In this document: one piece after another, positions 1-3,915 of the stretch | Layout of the letters: each line of letters opens with the position of its first letter | Position numbering within the stretch: position 1 is the first letter of the stretch | NCBI GenBank assembly: GCA_030045175.1 | Contig: JASIBM010000568.1 | Coordinates: forward strand, 1-5,182 | DNA: 5,182 bases | Source: Streptosporangiaceae bacterium | GTDB taxonomy: Bacteria > Actinomycetota > Actinomycetes > Streptosporangiales > Streptosporangiaceae | Direction of reading: 5' to 3' | Position numbers and translations under genes: made by a program | The notes under the pieces: generated by a model | What the model was told of the DNA's origin: nothing | What the model saw: the letters and a program-made list of their open reading frames with translations, nothing else | The model's database searches: none

Positions 1-609
1 GACCCGCCGCAGCAGGTCGAGACCGTCGGCGCCGCCGTCGAGCGCGGCGATCGGCTCGTGCTCCCTGGCCTCCGCGGGCAGCAGCGCCAGCTCGGCCGTG
101 GGCACGTACGGCACGTTGGCCACGATGACGTCGACCTGGCCGCGCAGCGCCGCAGGCAGCGGGTCGTACAGGTCACCCAGGTAGACGTGACAGCCGGGCG
201 CGGCCAGGTTGGCGCTTGCGCACCGCACAGCGACCGGGTCGACATCCACCGCGAATACCCGGAGGTCACCGTTCAGCGCGGCACAGATCGCGGCGCCGAC
301 AGCGCCCGAGCCGCAGCACAAATCCACGATCACCGCGCCAGGCCGCGCGCGGGCGACCGCCTGGCGCACCAGGAACTCGGTGCGCCTGCGCGGCACGAAT
401 ACGCCGCGGCTCACGGCTATCTTCAGCCCGCAAAATCGCGCCCAGCCGATGACGTGCTCGATGGGCTCTCCCGCCGCCCGGCGATCCACCATCGCGCCGA
501 GCTCGGCCTCCGTTCGCGCGGCCGAAGTGATCAGCTCGGCCTCGGCCTCGGCGAAGACGCAGCCCGCCGCCCTCAGCCTGCTCACGACCGAGTCCCCGAT
601 CGCTACCAT
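1..609 (-). CDS. PrmC/HemK-related protein-(glutamine-N5) methyltransferase, C-terminus cut by window edge
   Basis: A class I SAM-dependent methyltransferase of the PrmC/HemK group. PrmC itself methylates the Gln of the GGQ motif in peptide release factors; this branch is usually annotated as having an unknown protein substrate. The visible 203 residues show the N-terminal helical part with a GEPIEHVIG...F.G segment (47-61), the FVPRRRTE stretch (71-78, matching the IPRPETE region of PrmC), SAM motif I DLCCGSGAVG (96-105), an acidic VDVDP loop (121-125) and the catalytic-type tetrapeptide NVPY (165-168). PrmC has NPPY there; the NVPYVPT form is what I recall for the PrmC-related subfamily. 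The ATG at 607-609 is the only sensible start, and the reading frame stays open to the left edge, where perhaps 50 residues are missing. No clear ribosome binding site lies upstream. Family assignment is firm, substrate is not. Confidence 0.9.
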   Translation of the reverse strand, partial: MVAIGDSVVSRLRAAGCVFAEAEAELITSAARTEAELGAMVDRRAAGEPIEHVIGWARFCGLKIAVSRGVFVPRRRTEFLVRQAVARARPGAVIVDLCCGSGAVGAAICAALNGDLRVFAVDVDPVAVRCASANLAAPGCHVYLGDLYDPLPAALRGQVDVIVANVPYVPTAELALLPAEAREHEPIAALDGGADGLDLLRRV

Positions 610-632
610 CCGCCCAGAGGCCCCGGCTGAGT

Positions 633-638
633 TACAAT
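633..638 (+). promoter_or_regulatory. -10 box TACAAT, leaderless promoter of the zinc-ribbon gene
   Basis: TACAAT matches the TATAAT consensus at five of six positions and stands out in very GC-rich DNA. Only 8 bases separate it from the ATG at 647, so transcription should begin at or one or two bases before the start codon. The intervening bases contain no Shine-Dalgarno sequence. This TANNNT-then-start arrangement is the known signature of leaderless mRNAs in Actinobacteria. No good -35 hexamer is visible about 17 bases upstream. The box lies in the 37-bp gap shared with the divergent methyltransferase gene. Confidence 0.6.
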
Positions 639-646
639 CCCGCGCC

Positions 647-1669
647 ATGGGCCTGTTCTCAAAGAAAACAGCCGCTGAGGAACCGCCCGCGGCGCCAACC
701 GTCGCTCAGGCGCTGGATCAGCTGGTCCAGACATCGGCTAAACCCTCGCTCTTCGCCCACTCGGAGTTCGTCAAGCAGGTCAGCTGCCCGCGCTGCGGAG
801 CACCGAAGCGGTTGCCGTCCAAGACCGCCTACCTGTACTGCGACCATTGCGGATCGCTGGTCGACTACGACTTCAGGCTGGCGAACTCCGACACCAACGC
901 GGGGCTGACCAATACGGTCTACCACCGCCTGGTCGCGCCCGTGCAGGCGCTGCTCAACCAGGCCCGCGCGACGGGTGCCGCAGACCGCTACCGCGAGCTG
1001 ATCAGGCCCGTGTTCGCTGAGTGGATCCGCGAGTGCCCGCAGGCCGTCTCGCCGCGCGCGAGGACCGACGAGGAATTCAGGGACAAGATGGTCACCTACC
1101 TCGTCGAGTGCGCCGTGGGCAAGGAGTTCGACCCGAAGATCACCCAGCTCGACCAGCAGATGAACGCCGCGATCGCCAGGCTCGAACGGTGGCCAAACGG
1201 CGACGGGCCATGGCGGGTAAGCAACGGCATCTGGCAGGTGGCCGAGCTGTTCAAGCAAGAGATGGAGCTGACCTACCAGCTCCTCGAGGCCACCGGGGTG
1301 CTGGCCATCGACCCGGACGAGGCGCCGCCCGGGGTGCCGCTCCGGATGGAGTACTCGACCTTCTGCCAGGGCTGGCTGCCCCACCTCGCGCCTGGTGACT
1401 CCGATAAGTTCCTCGGCCTGTTCGGGCTGACCGGGCAGTACCACAGGGTGGACGTCACCGACGCGGTGACCAAGAAGTGCGGCTCCTGCGGGGACGAGCT
1501 CAGAGCCCTGCCAGAGGCCAGCGCGGTCATTTGCGAGTCCTGCGGCCGCAAGCTTGACATCGCAGGCGGCGAGACCCCGTGCCAGACCTGTGGCGCACCG
1601 CTGTCGTTCCCGGTTGGCGTCAGCGGCCTGGAATGCCCCTATTGCCACAGCGGTACCCACCGGATCTGA
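647..1669 (+). CDS. uncharacterised protein with three zinc ribbons
   Basis: A 340-residue protein that I do not recognise as a named family. Three treble-clef/zinc-ribbon knuckle pairs are visible: one near the N-terminus (Cys 47, 50, 65, 68) and two in tandem at the C-terminus (Cys 278, 281, 296, 299 and Cys 312, 315, 330, 333), each CxxC-x14-CxxC. Between them, residues 85-270 are probably mostly helical, with many acidic and aromatic residues and no obvious catalytic motif. There is no signal peptide or membrane segment, so it is probably cytosolic. The ribbons could bind nucleic acid or protein, or be structural; I assign no reaction. The frame is open upstream to about 209, but the TACAAT box directly before ATG 647 and the loss of protein-like composition upstream, where the opposite strand codes for the methyltransferase, favour 647. 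It is divergent from that gene, which suggests shared control. Confidence 0.85.
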   Translation: MGLFSKKTAAEEPPAAPTVAQALDQLVQTSAKPSLFAHSEFVKQVSCPRCGAPKRLPSKTAYLYCDHCGSLVDYDFRLANSDTNAGLTNTVYHRLVAPVQALLNQARATGAADRYRELIRPVFAEWIRECPQAVSPRARTDEEFRDKMVTYLVECAVGKEFDPKITQLDQQMNAAIARLERWPNGDGPWRVSNGIWQVAELFKQEMELTYQLLEATGVLAIDPDEAPPGVPLRMEYSTFCQGWLPHLAPGDSDKFLGLFGLTGQYHRVDVTDAVTKKCGSCGDELRALPEASAVICESCGRKLDIAGGETPCQTCGAPLSFPVGVSGLECPYCHSGTHRI

Positions 1670-1731
1670 CCCGGCTAGGGGCTTGACCCGGCCTGGGCTT
1701 GACCCGGCTAGGGCTTGACCCCGGCCAGGGG
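1667..1731 (+). repeat. four tandem copies of a 16-17 bp repeat (TGACCCGGCTAGGGGCT type)
   Basis: Units begin at 1667, 1684, 1700 and 1716 with the pattern TGACCCGGCTAGGGCT. Copy 1 carries one extra G, copy 2 has CTG for TAG-like bases, and copy 4 carries an extra C and diverges at its end. The first copy begins exactly on the TGA stop codon of the zinc-ribbon gene, so the array occupies the start of its 3' untranslated region. It is too short and has no spacers, so it is not CRISPR. It may be a slippage-prone minisatellite or a set of binding sites. Confidence 0.85.
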
Positions 1732-1736
1732 CCGGG
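1720..1736 (+). terminator. GC hairpin downstream of the zinc-ribbon gene, possible terminator
   Basis: CCCGGCC at 1720-1726 and GGCCGGG at 1730-1736 form a perfect 7-bp inverted repeat around a 3-base loop, 50 bases after the stop codon. No T-tract follows, only ATTG, so it is at best an actinobacterial-type terminator without a U-run. It overlaps the last copy of the direct repeat and abuts the palindrome at 1736-1747. Confidence 0.4.
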
Positions 1737-1747
1737 ATTGCGCAATC
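1736..1747. promoter_or_regulatory. perfect 12-bp palindrome GATTGCGCAATC, candidate operator
   Basis: GATTGC and GCAATC are exact reverse complements with no spacer. It is one of the few A/T-containing palindromes in a gap otherwise dominated by G and C. It lies 30 bases upstream of the TAGGCT box at 1778-1783, so its centre is near -49 relative to a start at 1791. That position suits an activator or repressor site for the hydrolase gene. No regulator gene is encoded in the window, so the binder is unknown. Confidence 0.35.
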
Positions 1748-1777
1748 GCGGCGCAGCGCGCGGAGCGTGCCCGCCCT

Positions 1778-1783
1778 TAGGCT
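1778..1783 (+). promoter_or_regulatory. -10 box TAGGCT, leaderless promoter of the alpha/beta hydrolase gene
   Basis: TAGGCT fits the actinobacterial TANNNT -10 pattern and is followed by exactly 7 bases and then GTG at 1791. Transcription would start at the initiation codon. This decides the start: the earlier in-frame GTG at 1767 would lie upstream of the promoter box and its only purine run (GGAG) is one base away, too close to act as a ribosome binding site. No good -35 is seen. Confidence 0.55.
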
Positions 1784-1790
1784 CGAGGCG

Positions 1791-2642
1791 GTGATCACGC
1801 AGACCGATCTTGAGCTGGCCGACGGCCGCGTCCTGCACGTCTATGACACCGGTGCCGACGGCGACGCGCGCGACCTGGCCATCATGTGGCTGCACGGCAC
1901 GCCGAGCATAGGCGCGCCGCCCGAGCCGTTGTTTCCCGCGGCGGCCAGGCTCGGCATCCGCTGGGTGTCATACGACCGGCCGGGCTACGGAGGCTCAACC
2001 CCGCGACCGGGCAGGGACGTGGCGTCGGGCGCCAGGGACATAGCAGCGGTCGCCGACTCACTCGGCATCGACAGGTTCGCCGTCATGGGCCACTCAGGCG
2101 GCGGGCCGTACGCCCTGGCGTGCGGCGCACTGCTGCCTCATCGCATCGTGGCTGTCGTGATCGTGGCCGGCTGGGCACCATTCGGCAGCGACGGCCTGGA
2201 CTGGTTCGCCGGCATGACGTCCACCAGTCAGGTCGCCATGCGCGCGGCGGCGAACGGCCGCGCGGCTCTCGAGGACTACCTGAGCTCGGCAGGCCTTGAC
2301 CCGGATGGCTACACGGCAGCCGATCGCGCCACGCTGGCCGGGGCGTGGTCCTGGCTGGCTCGCGTCTCCGGGCGGGGCATGGCGACCGAGGATGGCGGGA
2401 TGGCCGACGACGACCTTGCCTGCATGTCCGCGTGGGGCTGCGATCCAGCGCAGGTGACCAGGCCGGTCCTGATCCTGCACGGGGATGAGGACAAGCTGGT
2501 GCCGACCTCGCACGGCAGGTGGCTGGCGAGCCGCTGTCCCGACGCTGAGCTGCGGCTGTACCGGGGCGACAGCCATTTCTCTGTGTTCGGTCACGCGGAG
2601 GCCGCGCTTGAGTGGGTACGGGACCGCGCCGGGCAGGGCTGA
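1791..2642 (+). CDS. alpha/beta-fold hydrolase
   Basis: A 283-residue soluble hydrolase of the alpha/beta superfamily, counted from GTG 1791. It begins with a beta-strand segment LADGRVLHVYDTG (9-21) usual for this family. The oxyanion-hole motif HGTP is at 35-38, SYDRPGYGGS at 60-69, and the nucleophile elbow GHSGGG at 100-105 places the catalytic Ser at 102. HGDEDKLVP (230-238) supplies the acid, most likely Asp 234, and GDSHFSVF (259-266) supplies His 262. A helical cap lies between about residues 133 and 220 and should set substrate choice. The full triad is present and the length is normal, so it should be an active esterase, lipase or related C-C or epoxide hydrolase; the substrate cannot be read from the sequence. 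It has its own promoter box and is followed by a strong hairpin, suggesting a single-gene transcript. A longer form starting at 1767 (291 residues) is less likely. Confidence 0.92.
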   Translation: MITQTDLELADGRVLHVYDTGADGDARDLAIMWLHGTPSIGAPPEPLFPAAARLGIRWVSYDRPGYGGSTPRPGRDVASGARDIAAVADSLGIDRFAVMGHSGGGPYALACGALLPHRIVAVVIVAGWAPFGSDGLDWFAGMTSTSQVAMRAAANGRAALEDYLSSAGLDPDGYTAADRATLAGAWSWLARVSGRGMATEDGGMADDDLACMSAWGCDPAQVTRPVLILHGDEDKLVPTSHGRWLASRCPDAELRLYRGDSHFSVFGHAEAALEWVRDRAGQG

Positions 2643-2657
2643 CTGATGATCCGCGCC

Positions 2658-2708
2658 GCGCGGTTCTTGCCCGGGGGGACGGGGGGACGACCCCCCAGAA
2701 CCCCGCGC
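2658..2708 (+). terminator. strong two-part hairpin with G6/C6 stem, probable terminator
   Basis: The outer arms GCGCGGTTCT (2658-2667) and AGAACC-cc-GCGC (2697-2708) pair over 10 bp with a 2-base bulge. The inner arms G6 (2681-2686) and C6 (2691-2696) pair around the loop ACGA. A second G6 run at 2673-2678 followed by AC is left in an internal bulge and could swap with the first. It begins 16 bases after the hydrolase stop codon. There is no T-tract, as usual for high-GC terminators. It probably ends the hydrolase transcript and insulates the next gene. Confidence 0.6.
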
Positions 2709-2755
2709 AGGCCGGCTCGCAAGTAGCGTTGGCACCCGAATGTGACTGCGACGCT

Positions 2756-2761
2756 AGGAGG
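2756..2761 (+). promoter_or_regulatory. ribosome binding site AGGAGG of the PEBP gene
   Basis: A full-consensus AGGAGG lies 5 bases before the ATG at 2767. It fixes the start codon and contrasts with the two preceding plus-strand genes, which appear leaderless. Confidence 0.8.
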
Positions 2762-2766
2762 GCTCC

Positions 2767-3303
2767 ATGTCCGACCGGGCTCCACTGCCGTATGACTTCA
2801 TGCCGCCAGTGCCGTCGTTCACCCTCGAGAGCGAGGACGTGGCGAGCGGGCAGCAGATGGGCGACAAGCAGGTCTACGACGGCTTCGGCATGACCGGTGA
2901 GAACATCTCACCGCAGCTGCGCTGGCACGGCTTCCCCGAGGAGGCCAAGGGATTCGCCGTGACCTGCTACGACCCGGACGCGCCGACCGGCTCGGGATTC
3001 TGGCACTGGCTGGTGCTCGACATCCCCGCCTCGGTCACCGAGCTGCCGGCCGGAGCCGGCGCGGCCGGCGGAGCCGGCCTGCCGCAGGGCGCGTTCAGCG
3101 TGCGCAACGACTACGGCACCAAGGACTTCGGCGGCGCCGCGCCGCCGCCTGGCGACCCGCCGCACCGGTACGTGTTCGCTGTGCACGCGCTTGACGTCGG
3201 CAAGCTCGAGATCGACTCGGACGTCTCCCCCGCCGTGGCTGGATTCAACCTTCGCTTCCACACCATCGCCCGCGCGATGCTTATCCCCGTCTACGGCCAC
3301 TGA
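2767..3303 (+). CDS. YbhB/YbcL family PEBP (Raf kinase inhibitor-like) protein
   Basis: A 178-residue phosphatidylethanolamine-binding-protein fold member of the bacterial YbhB/YbcL group. The ligand-pocket signatures are all present: GENISPQLRW (44-53), the YDPDAPTGSGFWHW core (68-81) with its conserved Asp-Pro-Asp and His, the NDYGTKDFGGAAPPPGDPPH region (114-133), and RYVFAVHAL (134-142). The C-terminus ends in the family-like segment AMLIPVYGH. No signal peptide is evident, so it is cytosolic. A Gly/Ala-rich loop at 95-105 (AGAGAAGGAG) is encoded by repetitive GCCGG sequence and is tolerated in actinobacterial relatives. The biological role of bacterial PEBP proteins is mostly unknown; binding of small anionic ligands such as phosphate-bearing groups is presumed from the fold. 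The start is fixed by a strong AGGAGG. A hairpin precedes it and another follows, so it may be transcribed alone or with partial readthrough into the next gene. Confidence 0.95.
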   Translation: MSDRAPLPYDFMPPVPSFTLESEDVASGQQMGDKQVYDGFGMTGENISPQLRWHGFPEEAKGFAVTCYDPDAPTGSGFWHWLVLDIPASVTELPAGAGAAGGAGLPQGAFSVRNDYGTKDFGGAAPPPGDPPHRYVFAVHALDVGKLEIDSDVSPAVAGFNLRFHTIARAMLIPVYGH

Positions 3304-3314
3304 TCGCCGAAATC

Positions 3315-3347
3315 GCGGTGGCCGACCGGGTCCCGGCCGGCCACCGC
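3315..3347 (+). terminator. 10-bp perfect inverted repeat between PEBP and PPOX genes
   Basis: GCGGTGGCCG (3315-3324) and CGGCCACCGC (3338-3347) are exact reverse complements. The 13-base loop itself contains CCGGG-T-CCCGG, so almost the whole 33 bases can fold. It starts 12 bases after the PEBP stop codon and ends 7 bases before the ribosome binding site of the next gene. It could terminate the PEBP message, or act as an attenuating or stabilising structure in a shared transcript. No T-tract follows. Confidence 0.5.
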
Positions 3348-3354
3348 CGAGCGC

Positions 3355-3360
3355 AAGGAG
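3355..3360 (+). promoter_or_regulatory. ribosome binding site AAGGAG of the PPOX-fold gene
   Basis: AAGGAG is followed by 8 bases and then ATG at 3369. This spacing supports that start over the in-frame GTG at 3318, which lies inside the inverted repeat and has no ribosome binding site. Confidence 0.75.
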
Positions 3361-3368
3361 CCTTCCCG

Positions 3369-3776
3369 ATGCCACTCGACGCCGACGCCGCACGCCTCGC
3401 CAAGGGCGCCAACTTCGCCACCGTGGTCACCTTGATGCCAGATGGCCAGCCGCAGGCGCTGCTTACCTGGATCGACACCGACGGCGAGAACCTGCTCGTG
3501 AACACCGAGCCGCAGCGCCAGAAGGCGAGGAACATCCGCCGCGACCCGCGGGTCACCGTCCTTATCCACTCCGCCGACGACGCCTGGGACTGGGCCGAGG
3601 TGCGCGGCCGGGTGATCGGTGCCATCGACGGCCAGCGGGCCAGGGACCACGTCGACGAGCTGTCCCGCAAGTACGTGGGCAAGGACTATTCGAACCCGAT
3701 CGGGGCGCAGGGCCGGATCATCTACGTGATCGAGCCAGGCAAGGTCACCACGCCTCGATCGCTCGGCCGCCGCTAG
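3369..3776 (+). CDS. PPOX-class (pyridoxamine 5'-phosphate oxidase fold) FMN/F420-dependent protein
   Basis: A 135-residue split-beta-barrel flavin-reductase-like protein, the normal length for the small actinobacterial PPOX class that binds FMN or the deazaflavin F420. Visible hallmarks are an N-terminal helix then FATVVTLMPDGQPQALLTWID (16-36, first two strands), NLLVNTEPQRQKARNIRRDPRVTVLI (41-66, the cofactor phosphate-binding Lys/Arg-rich segment), WAEVRGRV (75-82) and SRKYVGKDY (99-107). The last part, RIIYVIEPGKV (116-126), closes the barrel. Known relatives reduce quinones, aflatoxins or tetrapyrrole-type compounds with F420H2, or merely bind cofactor; the substrate here is open. The start is fixed by AAGGAG upstream. 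The gene lies 65 bp after the PEBP gene, with an intervening hairpin, and converges on the nuclease-like gene. Confidence 0.88.
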   Translation: MPLDADAARLAKGANFATVVTLMPDGQPQALLTWIDTDGENLLVNTEPQRQKARNIRRDPRVTVLIHSADDAWDWAEVRGRVIGAIDGQRARDHVDELSRKYVGKDYSNPIGAQGRIIYVIEPGKVTTPRSLGRR

Positions 3777-3785
3777 CAGCCGGGC

Positions 3786-3893
3786 GTGCGAATCGTCTTT
3801 GATCCTGACCGGCCGGCGGTCGGTAGCACCGGCCCGGCCGGCACCACGACCGCGATCATGCGCACCCTGCTCGAAGCGGTCCTGCCGGGCTGA
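3786..3893 (+). other. doubtful 35-codon ORF in the convergent gap
   Basis: Reading from GTG 3786 gives 35 codons to TGA 3891 with 83% G/C third positions and a plausible amphipathic end (IMRTLLEAVLPG). No ribosome binding site or TANNNT box precedes the GTG. It overlaps two GC hairpins and lies between convergent genes. It may be a small protein, the remnant tail of a lost gene, or chance in GC-rich DNA. I recognise no family. Confidence 0.15.
3807..3841. terminator. two GC stem-loops in the convergent gap, possible bidirectional terminator
   Basis: GACCG (3807-3811) pairs with CGGTC (3817-3821) around a 5-base loop, and CCGGC (3829-3833) pairs with GCCGG (3837-3841) around CCG. They sit about 30 bases after the PPOX-gene stop and about 75 bases beyond the stop of the minus-strand gene, where transcripts from both sides would end. 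No T-tract on either side, so the call rests on position and symmetry. Confidence 0.3.
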
Positions 3894-3915
3894 GTGACCG
3901 CCCGAAGCCGCCAGG

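Noticed and set aside
209..646. Upstream extension of the zinc-ribbon protein's open frame by about 146 codons
   Set aside because: The opposite strand clearly encodes the methyltransferase here, the extra residues have Ser/Ala/Arg/Pro-rich shadow composition, and a TACAAT box sits directly before ATG 647.
1667..1731. Possible CRISPR array
   Set aside because: Copies are 16-17 bp and directly adjacent with no spacers; no cas genes are present. The same holds for 4386-4484.
659..1798. Long minus-strand open frame opposite the zinc-ribbon gene
   Set aside because: It is a GC-driven shadow: no motifs, composition rich in Arg/Gly/Leu/Val, and the plus strand has three well-formed zinc ribbons.
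2094..2735. Minus-strand open frame opposite the hydrolase
   Set aside because: Arg/Pro/Ala-rich with no recognisable domain; the plus strand has a complete catalytic triad.
2732..2745. TGGCAC resembling a sigma-54 -24 element before the PEBP gene
   Set aside because: No TTGCA-type -12 element at the right spacing, and sigma-54 is generally absent from Actinobacteria.
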